The translations under genes and the position numbers were made by a program. Positions 23,551-31,627 of a stretch of DNA of 47,087 bases are shown here, one piece after another. Below the pieces are notes generated by a model. The model saw only the letters and a list, made by a program, of their open reading frames with translations, was not told the DNA's origin and made no database searches. Positions within the stretch are counted from its first letter, which is position 1. Each line of letters starts with the position of its first letter. Location: assembly GCA_045805565.1 (NCBI GenBank), contig JBJMKZ010000009.1:1-47087 (forward strand), given 5' to 3'. The stretch is from DATAEY01 sp045805565. Its GTDB lineage: Bacteria > Actinomycetota > Thermoleophilia > Solirubrobacterales > Solirubrobacteraceae.

Positions 23551-23817
23551 GTGGCGACGCTGTACCGCTGCCCGACGCCGAGCGACTGGCTGTGCCCGTG
23601 CGGCAAGGTGGCGCGGGCGCTGCGCGACCACGGGATCGAGTACGAACAGGTCCGGGTGCCGCTGCGCCGAGGCAGCCGGCCGGAGATCGAGGCGCTGACC
23701 GGGCAGCGGCGGGTGCCCGTCCTGGTCATCGACGGCGAGGTCATCCCCGACTCCAAGCGCATCGTCGAGAACCTCGACTACCGCGCCCGTGGACGGGGCC
23801 GCGCGGCGAGCGACTAG
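23551..23817 (+). CDS. Glutaredoxin / GST N-terminal-like small protein
   Basis: 88 residues with a thioredoxin-like fold: a short first strand (TLYRCP), the Cys region WLCPCGKVARALRDHGIEYE, the cis-Pro strand RRVPVLVIDGEVIPDSKRIV. The active-site region reads C-P-C rather than the canonical C-P-x-C, with one further Cys nearby (YRCPTP), so the redox mechanism may differ or use only one Cys. It corresponds to the N-terminal domain of a GST without the helical domain. Start GTG with a leaderless-type -10. The gene is divergent from DegV; no partner is obvious. Confidence 0.72.
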   Translation: MATLYRCPTPSDWLCPCGKVARALRDHGIEYEQVRVPLRRGSRPEIEALTGQRRVPVLVIDGEVIPDSKRIVENLDYRARGRGRAASD

Positions 23818-23884
23818 TAGGCCCGTCGAGGATCCGCTCCGCGACCCGGTTGACCTGGGGCCGATCGGTTGAGAGTGTGGGCTC

Positions 23885-25493
23885 GTGTCCGACCGCGAAG
23901 GCCGCGAGCCGGGCTTCGAGGTCATCGACGTCGAGTCCCCGCTTCCGCGCTCGTCGTTGAACAGCGTCGAGCGCTACGTCGAGGTTCGGACGGGCAGCCG
24001 GGCGGGCTTCGAACCTGGCGAAATCACGATCGAATATCCGCCCGAGCACCTCGGTTGGGTGCGGCCGGACACGCTGCGGGTCTTCCGGATCGATCCCGAG
24101 CAGCGCACGTGGGAGCTGGTGGAGGATTCAGGGCCGCTCGACCGGGGCGCGGTACGAGCCCGGGTGGACCGCCCGGGCGTCTACGGAGTCGCAGGCCTGC
24201 CGGGGCACCCGGCGGTGCTCGAGACCGTGCTCCGCGCGTCCCGCCTGCCCGCCGAACCGCCACCCGAGCGGCCCGGCGGCTGGCTGGTGCCGATCTGCCT
24301 GCAGATCCTCTGCGGCCCCAACCCCGAGCGCTGGGGCGGCGGGGGGCCGCTGGTCCCGCCCGGGGGCTTCGGGGGGACGGCGTGCGAGCTGTGCGCCGAC
24401 GTGCGACCGCCGAAGAACCGGCTGCCCGAGTTCCAACTGGTGGACCCGGGCAAGCTTCAGCCACACGAGCGGCGGCCTCCGAGGCCCGGGGAGGTCGGCG
24501 ACCTCGGCCGGCCCGCACAGCTCGGGGAGCCCGGACGGGCATATGCGCTGATCGTGGACGGATGGATAGGCGTGGGCACCCAATACGGCAATCCGGGCGT
24601 TCGCATGCCGTACTCGCTCGAGGTGTTCGAGCTCGATCCACCGAGATCGATCGCCTACTACCCCCTCGGACTGGGCTGGGCCGACAGCCTGGCCGTCTCG
24701 TCGACCGCCGACCGCTTCTACGTGACCAACGTCACCGGCCCGGAGGTCGCAGTGTTCGACGGATCCGGCGCGCCGGTCGGCACGGTGGGGTTGCCGCTGC
24801 TCACCCCTGGCTGGTACCTGGATTGCGCCCTGTCACCCGACGACACCACGCTGTTCGTCACCACCGCCTACGGCCTCGTCGTGATCGAAACCGCCGGTCT
24901 GTCGATCGTCGACCGTCGTGTCCACCTCCGATTGGCTCTTGGATGTCGCGGTCTCGCCAGACGGCGCCACGGTCGCGGCCGGTGGGACGAGCGGCCTCCA
25001 CGTGTTCGACGTCGCCAGCCTCGCCTCGAGCCTCGTGGCGGGAGTCGGCGCGCGCTACGTCGCGTTCGCAGCCGCGCGGCGGGTCCTGAGCTGGCAGGGC
25101 GCAACCATGTTCGACGTCGACCTGACCAGCGGGGCCATCAACTCGGTGCCGACGGCGCCAGGCGGGCAGCTCGGCGGCTTCGGCTTCCAGTACGACCCAG
25201 GCACCGGTAGCGCCTACGTGGTCAAGGACCAGTACTCGCCCCAGACTGGCGTTCCGTGGACGACGGAGATCGTCGCCGTGGACGTGGCGGCCGGGACGTG
25301 GTCGAGCCGGCAGTACTCCCGGATCCTGACCATCCCGGCCGTGACACCGTCCGGGAACCTCCTGGTCGCCGAGACCAAGGCGGGGGGAAAGGGGGACTTC
25401 CTCGGGATCTATTACCCGTCGCCACAGACGCTCTGGCCCGAGCTCTGCCCCACGGCCCCCAGCGTGCGCGACCTGAAGGTGCATCCCGGCTAG
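23885..25493 (+). pseudogene. Beta-propeller-like protein gene with a single frameshift
   Basis: Residues from GTG 23885 read to about 24914: an N-terminal domain (about 1-105) with GEITIEYPPEHLGWV, LRVFRIDPEQRTWELV and RPGVYGVAG, then a Pro/Gly-rich stretch with several Cys (LQILCGPNP, CELCADV), then propeller-like repeats (FYVTNVTGPEVAVFDGSG, LDCALSPDDTTLFVTTAYGL). After about 24914 the same repeat series (LLDVAVSPDGATVAAGGTSG, LHVFDVASL) continues in another frame to 25493. Removing one base near 24914-24920 gives a 535-residue protein. Likely a YVTN/SMP-30-type propeller. No signal peptide is visible. Start uncertain. Whether it is real decay or an error is unknown. Confidence 0.65.
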
Positions 25494-25582
25494 GAGGAAG
25501 CTGCGATGGCGCCTCCGCTCGGCGGCGCCCAAGACGGCCGCAGCTTCGCGCAGCGCGCCCAGGGCGGTCGCGCCGGAAGCGG

Positions 25583-26518
25583 TCAGCCGCCGGTTCTCGC
25601 CGGCTCCACCACGAACTTGCGGGCGGGCCCGCCGGGCGGCTCGGCCAGCGCGCCGGCCAGCTCCTCGAGTCCGATACTCGGCCCGGCCAGCGACCGCCAG
25701 TCGATGTCGCCGCCGGCCAGGAGCTCGAGTGCCCGCTCGACCTCGGCCGGGCTGTGGTGAAACGCGCCGCGCAGCTCGAGCTCGTCGTAGTGGAGCGGCT
25801 GGGCGGGCAGGGTCACGTCGCTGCCCGTCGGGCAGCCGCCCACCAGCACGACGGTGCCTCCGGGCCGGGCGGCGTCGACCGCCGCCCGCCAGGACTCCGG
25901 CCGGCCCACCGCCTCGAACACCAGCGGAAGGCGCCCGAGCACCTCGACGCCGCGGGCGCCGAGCGCCTCGGCCTGGGCGCGCCGCTCCGGGTGATGATCG
26001 GCGACCGTCACCCGGCGCCCGTCCACCACCAGCAGGGCCGCCAGCATCAACCCCATCGGACCGCCGCCCAGGACCCCGGCCTCGGCGCTGTCGGATCCCC
26101 GGCTCACGGCGTGCAGGGCCGCGGCCAGGGGCTCGGCCATCGCCGCCCCCGCCGGCTCCAGCCCGTCGGGAATCGGGTGCAGGGCCACCGCCGGCGCGGC
26201 GATCGCCTCGGCGAAGCCGCCCAGCACCCAGCTCGGCTCGCGGCAGATCTGCGGGCGCCCGGCCCGGCAGGTCTCGCACGCGCCGCACGCCACCGAGGGC
26301 GCGACCAGCACCGGCTCGCCGCTGTCCTCGCGGACGCCCGCGGTCTCGTGGCCGAACGCGCACGGATACGCGTCGAGGGCGGGGTGGCCTCGCCGCCACA
26401 TCTTGATGTCGGTGCCACAGGTGGTGGCGGCCAGGACCCGCACGACTACCTCGCCCGCGGGAAGCGGGACGTCCTCGACGCGCAGGTCGCGCGGCCCGTG
26501 CAGGAGGGCGGCTCTCAC
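25583..26518 (-). CDS. Zinc-dependent medium-chain alcohol dehydrogenase (second of pair)
   Basis: 311-residue MDR protein. Catalytic zinc Cys and His-Glu are seen in TTCGTDIK and FGHETAG; the four-Cys structural zinc loop is in SVACGACETCRAGRPQICR; the NAD(P) fold shows GVLGGGPMGLMLA. The protein is somewhat shorter than usual MDRs (about 340-350). It overlaps the first MDR by GTGA and closes the mtnA operon. Substrate unknown; an alcohol/aldehyde arising in the MTR-1-P or 5-deoxyribose salvage is a reasonable idea from context only. The region 25494-25582 downstream is empty apart from the 3' end. Confidence 0.85.
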   Translation of the reverse strand: MRAALLHGPRDLRVEDVPLPAGEVVVRVLAATTCGTDIKMWRRGHPALDAYPCAFGHETAGVREDSGEPVLVAPSVACGACETCRAGRPQICREPSWVLGGFAEAIAAPAVALHPIPDGLEPAGAAMAEPLAAALHAVSRGSDSAEAGVLGGGPMGLMLAALLVVDGRRVTVADHHPERRAQAEALGARGVEVLGRLPLVFEAVGRPESWRAAVDAARPGGTVVLVGGCPTGSDVTLPAQPLHYDELELRGAFHHSPAEVERALELLAGGDIDWRSLAGPSIGLEELAGALAEPPGGPARKFVVEPARTGG

Positions 26519-27480
26519 GGCAGCACCACGGCCTTGAGCGCCTCGCCCGAGCGTGCCAGCGTCAGCGCTCGCCCGGTGTCCTCGAGCCCGAGGCGGTGCG
26601 AGACCAGCCCCAGCGGGTCGAGCCGCCGGCTGGCGATCAGGTCGAGCGCGGCGCGCATGTCGTGCGGACCGGCCGAGTAGGACGCGGTCACCGTGAGCTC
26701 GTTGAAGAACAGACGCTCGCCGTGGATCTCCAGGCCGGTGGTCGGGGCGGGGGGCGCGTACAGGCACAGCATCCCGCCCGGCGCCACGAATTCGGCGCCC
26801 GCGACGATCGCCTCGGGCTCCGGGGTGCACACGATCGCCACGTCGACGAGCTCGTTGCCGTGGCGCTCGGCGCCCCACGCCTCGGCCAGCTCGAGGCGCT
26901 CGGGCCGGGGCTCGCGAACCCACACCGCCTCCACCGCCCGCGCGTGGGCGGCGCCGATCTGAAGCAGGCCGTTCGCACCCGCCCCCACCACCAGCACCGA
27001 GTCCCCCGGTCGCAGCCCGGCGCGCTCCTGCGAGCGCAGCACGCAGGCCAGCGGCTCGACGAAGGTGGCCGCGACCGGATCGAGCCCGTCTATCGGCAAC
27101 AGCTCGCGGACGAGGTCGGCGGGCACCCGCACCCGTTCGGCGAAGCCCCCAGGGTCCAGGCCGCTCGCGCGGAACCGCTCGCACAGCGTCTCGTGGCCCC
27201 GGCGACACCGCCGGCACTCGCCGCATGGCGCGTGGTGGTGGATGCACACCCGCCGCCCGACCTCCGTCCCGCTGACGCCGTCGCCCACCGCGATCACCTC
27301 GCCGGCGAGCTCGTGGCCGAGGACCGCCGGGACCTTGCGCTCGACGTACCAGTCGAGCACGTCCGACTTGCACACCCCACAGGCCAGGACGCGGCACACC
27401 ACCTCTCCGGTACCCGGCCGGGGATCGGCGACCTCGGCGATCTCGACGTCGCGGATGGACGTCGATCGAGCCGCCCTCAC
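26515..27480 (-). CDS. Zinc-dependent medium-chain alcohol dehydrogenase (first of pair)
   Basis: 321-residue MDR protein. Catalytic zinc site: ACGVCKSDVLDWY and LGHELAGEV; structural zinc loop: HHAPCGECRRCRRGHETLC; Rossmann turn VLVVGAGANGLLQIG. Compared with the partner at 25583 it has a His-rich loop (IHHHAPCGEC). It is a paralogue of the following gene, not a copy: residues outside the zinc motifs differ widely. Start GTG 27480 overlaps the mtnA stop, and its end overlaps the next gene (GTGA), so the three are translationally coupled. NAD(P)-dependent oxidation or reduction of a sugar alcohol or small aldehyde is the family reaction. Confidence 0.86.
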   Translation of the reverse strand: MRAARSTSIRDVEIAEVADPRPGTGEVVCRVLACGVCKSDVLDWYVERKVPAVLGHELAGEVIAVGDGVSGTEVGRRVCIHHHAPCGECRRCRRGHETLCERFRASGLDPGGFAERVRVPADLVRELLPIDGLDPVAATFVEPLACVLRSQERAGLRPGDSVLVVGAGANGLLQIGAAHARAVEAVWVREPRPERLELAEAWGAERHGNELVDVAIVCTPEPEAIVAGAEFVAPGGMLCLYAPPAPTTGLEIHGERLFFNELTVTASYSAGPHDMRAALDLIASRRLDPLGLVSHRLGLEDTGRALTLARSGEALKAVVLP

Positions 27481-28511
27481 GGCAGGAGCGCCGCCATCGT
27501 CTCGGAGCTGACCGGCCGGGCGACGCCGCGTTCGGTCACCAGGGCCGTGATCAGCTCGGCGGGGGTGACGTCGAACGCCGGGTTCCGAGCCGGCGTCCCG
27601 GGCGGAGCCACGAGCGTGCCGGCGGCGTGGCGGACCTCATCGGGGTCGCGCTCCTCGATCACGATCTCGTCGCCCGAGCGCAGCGTGGGATCGATCGAGG
27701 ACGTCGGACCGGCGAACACGAACGGCACGCCGGCGGCCCTGGCGGCCAGCGCGTGGGCATAGGTCCCCACCTTGTTGGCCACGTCGCCGTTGGCGGCCGC
27801 GCGGTCGAACCCGACGACCACCGCGTCGACCTCGCCGGCCCTGATCAGGCCGGCCGCGGCGGCGTCGACGATCAGCTCGTGCGAGATCCCCTGGCGCGCC
27901 AGCTCCCAGGTGGTCAGCCGCGCGCCCTGCAGCAGCGGCCGCGTCTCGCATACCAGCACCTGCAGGTCGGGCCGGCGCTCGGCCATCGCCTTGACCACTC
28001 CCATGGCGCTGCCGCGGGCCCCGCAGGCCAGCTCGCCGGTGTTGCAGTGGGTGAGCAGACGGCCGGCGGCGCCCAGGAGATCGGCGGCGCGCTCGGCCAT
28101 CCGCGCGCCGTCCGCGGCGTTCTCGGCCTCGATCGACTCGGCCTCCGCACGGGCGGTGGCCGCCCTACGGGCGGGCGGCACGGACAGCGCCGCCCGGCGC
28201 ACACGCTCCACCGCCCATCCCAGGTTCGCCGCCGTGGGGCGCGCCGAGCGCAGGAGCGTCGCCGCGGCTTCGAGGGCCTCGTTGCTTGGGGTGCGGGCCG
28301 CCTCCATGGCCAGCCCGTATCCGGCCACCACCCCGATCAGCGGGGCGCCGCGGACCGCCAGCCGCCGGATCGCGGCGGCCACCTCTGCGGCGGCGTGCAG
28401 CTCGATCACCCGCTCCGCAGCCGGGAGCAGCGTCTGGTCGAGCACTCGCAGGCGCCGGCCGTCCCACTCGACCGGCGCAGGCGCCGGGCGGGCGCGGGCC
28501 GGAGCCGACAC
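27477..28511 (-). CDS. mtnA: S-methyl-5-thioribose-1-phosphate isomerase (MtnA)
   Basis: 344-residue aldose-ketose isomerase of the methionine salvage pathway: MTR-1-P to MTRu-1-P. Conserved motifs seen: RGAPLIGVVAGYG, LTHCNTGELACGA with catalytic Cys, CETRPLLQGARLT, VGFDRAAANGDVANKVGTY with catalytic Asp, and the C-terminal RNPAFDVTPAELITALVTE. Full family length. Related enzymes also act on 5-deoxyribose-1-P (DHAP shunt), and the neighbouring alcohol dehydrogenases fit that option. Start GTG 28511. It follows the glutaredoxin gene by 27 bp on the same strand. No mtnK, mtnP or aldolase is nearby. Confidence 0.93.
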   Translation of the reverse strand: MSAPARARPAPAPVEWDGRRLRVLDQTLLPAAERVIELHAAAEVAAAIRRLAVRGAPLIGVVAGYGLAMEAARTPSNEALEAAATLLRSARPTAANLGWAVERVRRAALSVPPARRAATARAEAESIEAENAADGARMAERAADLLGAAGRLLTHCNTGELACGARGSAMGVVKAMAERRPDLQVLVCETRPLLQGARLTTWELARQGISHELIVDAAAAGLIRAGEVDAVVVGFDRAAANGDVANKVGTYAHALAARAAGVPFVFAGPTSSIDPTLRSGDEIVIEERDPDEVRHAAGTLVAPPGTPARNPAFDVTPAELITALVTERGVARPVSSETMAALLP

Positions 28512-28538
28512 GGGGCGGATAGCCCTGCTGCCCCGGGC

Positions 28539-28949
28539 CTAGCCCAGGCGGTTCTCGATCGGAAGCCCGGCAGCGGGCGGGTCGGCGACCGGCGCGCGCT
28601 CGGTCTCGACGGGCGCCGCCACCCCGAGGAGCTCGGCCAGCTCGCCCGACTCGTACATCTCGGTGACGATGTCGCACCCGCCGACCAGTTCGCGACCGAC
28701 GAACAGCTGCGGAATGGTGGGCCAGTTGGAGATCGCCGACAGCTCCTGGCGGATGCGCGGATCGGGCAGCACGTCCACCGCCGCGAACGGCGCCCCGAGG
28801 GTCTGCAGCGCCGCCACAGTCCGGGCGGAGAACCCGCAGGCCGGCTGCTCCGGGGTCCCCTTCATGAACAGGATCGTCGGGTGCTCGTCGATCGCCTCGC
28901 GGATGGCGGCGCGGATCGGATTGTCGTCGCGGGTCTGGTGCTCGGTCAT
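28539..28949 (-). CDS. Monothiol glutaredoxin (Grx4/Grx5 type, CGFS)
   Basis: 136 residues. The CGFS motif appears in PEQPACGFSARTVAAL near residue 35, preceded by ILFMKGTP and followed by NWPTIPQLFVGRELVGGCDIV, all typical of CGFS monothiol glutaredoxins that bind a [2Fe-2S] cluster with glutathione or another low-molecular-weight thiol and pass it on, often with BolA. The C-terminus extends about 30 residues beyond the usual domain (rich in Pro, Ala, Glu). ATG at 28949 is preceded by GAGGAAG. It follows the BolA gene by seven bases, so the pair is one transcript. Confidence 0.92.
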   Translation of the reverse strand: MTEHQTRDDNPIRAAIREAIDEHPTILFMKGTPEQPACGFSARTVAALQTLGAPFAAVDVLPDPRIRQELSAISNWPTIPQLFVGRELVGGCDIVTEMYESGELAELLGVAAPVETERAPVADPPAAGLPIENRLG

Positions 28950-28956
28950 GGCTTCC

Positions 28957-29214
28957 TCACTGGCTGGGGACGGGCTGATCCTGCGGATCGGCGGCCACGG
29001 TGCGAAGCGACAGGGCGTGAATGGCGCCACCGACCTCCTCACCGAAGACGTCGTAGACGAGCCGGTGCTGCTCGATCCGGCTGAGGCCGGAAAAGCCTCG
29101 TGCGGTGACCGTGGCGTGGAAGTGATCGCCGCCGCCGGTGAGGTCGCGGACCTCGGCGCGAGCGCCGGGAATGGCGGCCTCGATCCGCCGCTTGAGCTCG
29201 TCTGGGCTGGGCAT
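28957..29214 (-). CDS. BolA family protein
   Basis: 85-residue BolA-fold protein: N-terminal helix DELKRRIEAAIPGARAEV, strand HFHATVTARGF with an exposed His, and helix-strand LSRIEQHRLVYDVFGEEVG with the conserved His region, then IHALSLRT. BolA binds monothiol glutaredoxin through a bridging Fe-S cluster and takes part in Fe-S delivery or regulation; its immediate neighbour is exactly such a glutaredoxin. ATG 29214. A TACCCT box nine bases upstream is a possible -10. Divergent from the IscA-like gene. Confidence 0.9.
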   Translation of the reverse strand: MPSPDELKRRIEAAIPGARAEVRDLTGGGDHFHATVTARGFSGLSRIEQHRLVYDVFGEEVGGAIHALSLRTVAADPQDQPVPSQ

Positions 29215-29258
29215 GCTGAGCCTAGGGTAGCGACGTGGGCGTCCGCGCCGGTGGCCGC

Positions 29259-29264
29259 TACACT
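29259..29264 (+). promoter_or_regulatory. Candidate leaderless -10 box for the IscA-like gene
   Basis: TACACT ending seven bases before GTG 29272, which is in frame with and directly before ATG 29275. No Shine-Dalgarno sequence. If transcription starts here, GTG 29272 rather than ATG 29275 may be the initiator. Confidence 0.45.
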
Positions 29265-29274
29265 GAGTGAAGTG

Positions 29275-29628
29275 ATGATCACCCTCAGCGAACGAGGCGC
29301 ACAGAAGGTCCGCGAGTTCCTGGCCCAGCAGGGCGAGCTCGCCGAGATGGCCGGCCTGCGGGTCGGCGTGAGGGGCGGCGGCTGCTCCGGCTTCCAATAC
29401 CAGCTCGCCTTCGACCAGCGGCGCGACAACGACGAGACCTTCGAGAGCCACGGGATCACCCTGCTGGTCGATCGCAGCAGCCTTCCCTACATCCGCGGGG
29501 CCGAGGTCGACTATCTGGACGGTCTCCAGGGCGCGGGCTTCCAGGTCAACAATCCCAACGTGGTCGCCGCCTGCGGCTGCGGCTCTTCGTTCCGGGTGGC
29601 CGACGAGGAAGAGGTCTCCGCGGTCTGA
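29275..29628 (+). CDS. Iron-sulfur cluster carrier (HesB/IscA/ErpA family)
   Basis: 117-residue A-type carrier. The three conserved Cys are seen: GVRGGGCSGFQYQLAFD near residue 37 and AACGCGSSF near residue 102 (C-G-C). The family block QGAGFQVNNPN is intact. It would receive Fe-S clusters from the SUF scaffold and deliver them to target apoproteins. Divergent from bolA-grx, giving a small Fe-S trafficking locus. GTG 29272 is a possible leaderless start in the same frame. Confidence 0.92.
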   Translation: MITLSERGAQKVREFLAQQGELAEMAGLRVGVRGGGCSGFQYQLAFDQRRDNDETFESHGITLLVDRSSLPYIRGAEVDYLDGLQGAGFQVNNPNVVAACGCGSSFRVADEEEVSAV

Positions 29629-29637
29629 CCGCGCCTC

Positions 29638-29664
29638 CGGCCTCGCGGCGCCGCCGCGAGGCCG
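29638..29664 (+). terminator. Strong GC hairpin after the IscA-like gene
   Basis: Twelve-base-pair perfect stem (arms 29638-29649 and 29653-29664) around a three-base GCC loop, starting 10 bp after the stop at 29628. No U tract. It should insulate this gene from the glycosidase-like gene at 29675. Confidence 0.6.
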
Positions 29665-29674
29665 ATCCGCTTGA

Positions 29675-30943
29675 ATGGCCCCGGTGAGCTGGCTTCGCGC
29701 CGGGACCGCCCGGCGACCACGGCGTCTGCTCGCCCTGGTGGGCTGCGCGGCGCTAGCCGCCGTCGGGGCGTGGGGCGCGCGGGCCGACTCGGAGGACCAG
29801 ACGCCGACCGGCGTCGGGCCCGCGGGAGGGCTGGCCACCGGCCTGACCGAGGTGAACCCATACCTGCTCGGCCCCATCCCGGGCTCGGCGCAGATGCGTC
29901 GCTGGCAGGCCAGGCTCGGCACCCTGCGCCCCTCCGTGATCCGGCTTCCGGTCGTATGGTCGCGCCTTCAGCCGCGCTCCTACCGCCCGCCCAACCTGAG
30001 CGCGCGGGAGCTCGGGTGCGCCCGAGGGCTGCGGCCGTGCGTGGCCTGGCTGGGCGTCCGCGCGCAGCTGCGCGCGATTCGGGCGCTCCAGCTGCGTCTG
30101 GCGCGCCGCATCGACGTCCTGGTGGTGATCTACGGCACGCCGAGCTGGGCGAACCGGCCGCGGTTCGGATGCCGCCAGGGAGGTGTCACCGGGGAGTCGC
30201 GCCCGGTGCAGCTCGAGGACCTGCCCGCGTACCGGCGATTGGTCGAGTCGCTGCTGGCCGCCGGCCGCGCCGCCGGCGTGCGCCTGCGCTGGTGGAGCGC
30301 GTGGAACGAGCCCAACACCGCCAGCTTCGTCAACCCGCAGCGGCTGCGCTGCTCGGCCGCCGCCCCGTCGATCGCCCCCTCGCTGTACGCCCCGTTGGTG
30401 CGCACCCTGAAGGCGGCCCTCGATGCCGCCCCCGGCAACCAGCAGATCGTCCTCGGCGAGCTGTCGAGCCCGTTCGCCGCTCGGGCGCGTCTGACCGAGC
30501 CGGCGGAGTTCGTCCGCGGCCTGCCCCAGGACGTGGCCTGCGCCGGCGCGGTGTGGAGCCAGCACCAGTACGCCGGAGACGCCGACGACCTGACCGCGCT
30601 GCAGCAGGCGGTCGACGCCCGCGGGTGTCCCGGCCCGCCCCGGCGCTTCTGGATCACCGAGACCGGGGTGGGCCGGGCGGGGCCCGGCAGACGCCGCAGC
30701 CTCAACCCCCGGGTCCTGAGGCTCGGATGCCAGCGCCTGAACGGCCTCCTGCTGCGCTGGTACGCGGATCCCCGCACCGACCTGGCGCTCCAGTACACCT
30801 TCCGCGAGGACCCCGCTTTCACGGTCGGGCTGGCCGATCCGCGCCTGCGCCGCCTGTACCCCGCCTACACGCTGTGGCGGGCATGGGGCCAGCGCGGCTC
30901 GTCGGCCAACCCGCCACCAGGGCTACCGTCTGTCTGCGCCTGA
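29675..30943 (+). CDS. Secreted clan GH-A glycoside hydrolase-like protein
   Basis: 422 residues. A signal-type N-terminus (twin Arg region RRPRRLLALVGCAALAAVGAWG, AxA cleavage around 36). The (beta/alpha)8 glycosidase landmarks of clan GH-A are seen: YGTPSWAN, AWNEPNTASF with the acid/base Glu after Asn, and FWITETGVG with the nucleophile Glu. The layout is closest to GH39-/cellulase-like actinobacterial proteins; several Cys pairs suggest disulfides. The substrate is not known, and no other polysaccharide genes adjoin. ATG 29675 follows the hairpin by ten bases, with no clear ribosome-binding site. Confidence 0.78.
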   Translation: MAPVSWLRAGTARRPRRLLALVGCAALAAVGAWGARADSEDQTPTGVGPAGGLATGLTEVNPYLLGPIPGSAQMRRWQARLGTLRPSVIRLPVVWSRLQPRSYRPPNLSARELGCARGLRPCVAWLGVRAQLRAIRALQLRLARRIDVLVVIYGTPSWANRPRFGCRQGGVTGESRPVQLEDLPAYRRLVESLLAAGRAAGVRLRWWSAWNEPNTASFVNPQRLRCSAAAPSIAPSLYAPLVRTLKAALDAAPGNQQIVLGELSSPFAARARLTEPAEFVRGLPQDVACAGAVWSQHQYAGDADDLTALQQAVDARGCPGPPRRFWITETGVGRAGPGRRRSLNPRVLRLGCQRLNGLLLRWYADPRTDLALQYTFREDPAFTVGLADPRLRRLYPAYTLWRAWGQRGSSANPPPGLPSVCA

Positions 30944-30967
30944 GTCGAGCCCGAACGTCTCGACGGG

Positions 30968-31627
30968 CTACGCCGGCTCGTTGTCGAGCGAACGCCACAG
31001 AAATCGGCAGGCGGTCGAGCGGTGGGGGCGCCAGGGCGCGGCGATCCGCTCGATCTCGTCCGCGGCGGGCAGCTCGGTCAGCCGGTAGGCGCGGCGGATG
31101 GCCGCGCGGATGCCCAGGTCACCCACCGCCAGGACATCGGGCCGCTCGAGGTGGAAGAGCAGGAACATGTGCGCCGTCCACTCACCGATCCCCTTGACGG
31201 CCACCAGCTCGGAGATCACCTCGTCGTCGCGGAGCGCGTCCATCCGCTCCAGCTCGAGCTCGCCGGACAGCACGTGCTCGGCCAGCGAGCGCAGGAAGCC
31301 CACCTTGGCCCGCGAGAGACCGACCGCCATGCGCAGCTGCGCCGGATCGGATCGGAGCACCTCCGCGGGACGTGGCGGACGGCCATCGAAGCGCTCGAGC
31401 AGGCGCGCGTTTATCGCGTAGGCGGCCTTGGAGGACAGCTGCTGGCCGACGATGGCGCGGACCAGCGCGCCGTAGTGGTCGTCGCGGTCGACCGGCCTAC
31501 GCCCCCGGCGCCCCAGATCGCCGACCGAGTCGATCAGCTCGCGCATCACCGGGTCGGCGTCGCGCAGGTGGGCAACCGCCGCGTCGAGCTCGCGCGGCCA
31601 CCGGCGGCTCGACGTCGCCGGGCTCAG
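30968..31627 (-). CDS. DNA-3-methyladenine glycosylase II (AlkA, HhH-GPD)
   Basis: 219 residues. HhH-GPD base-excision glycosylase: LVRAIVGQQLSSKAAYAI near residue 57, GLSRAKVGFLRSLAEHVL, the helix-hairpin-helix LVAVKGIGEWTAHMFLLF with Gly-Ile-Gly, and catalytic Asp in VLAVGDLGIRAAIRRAY. It excises alkylated bases such as 3-methyladenine. The start is unusual: no ATG, GTG or TTG lies at the conserved N-terminus. CTG at 31627 overlaps the reductase stop as CTGA with GAGGGG six bases upstream; otherwise GTG at 31549 would cut the first helix. It is the last gene of the hemQ operon. Confidence 0.85.
   Translation of the reverse strand: MSPATSSRRWPRELDAAVAHLRDADPVMRELIDSVGDLGRRGRRPVDRDDHYGALVRAIVGQQLSSKAAYAINARLLERFDGRPPRPAEVLRSDPAQLRMAVGLSRAKVGFLRSLAEHVLSGELELERMDALRDDEVISELVAVKGIGEWTAHMFLLFHLERPDVLAVGDLGIRAAIRRAYRLTELPAADEIERIAAPWRPHRSTACRFLWRSLDNEPA

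Noticed and set aside
25506..25760. 84-codon open frame after the propeller gene
   Set aside because: Overlaps the 3' end of the alcohol dehydrogenase gene on the other strand; low-complexity Gly/Ser/Arg translation.
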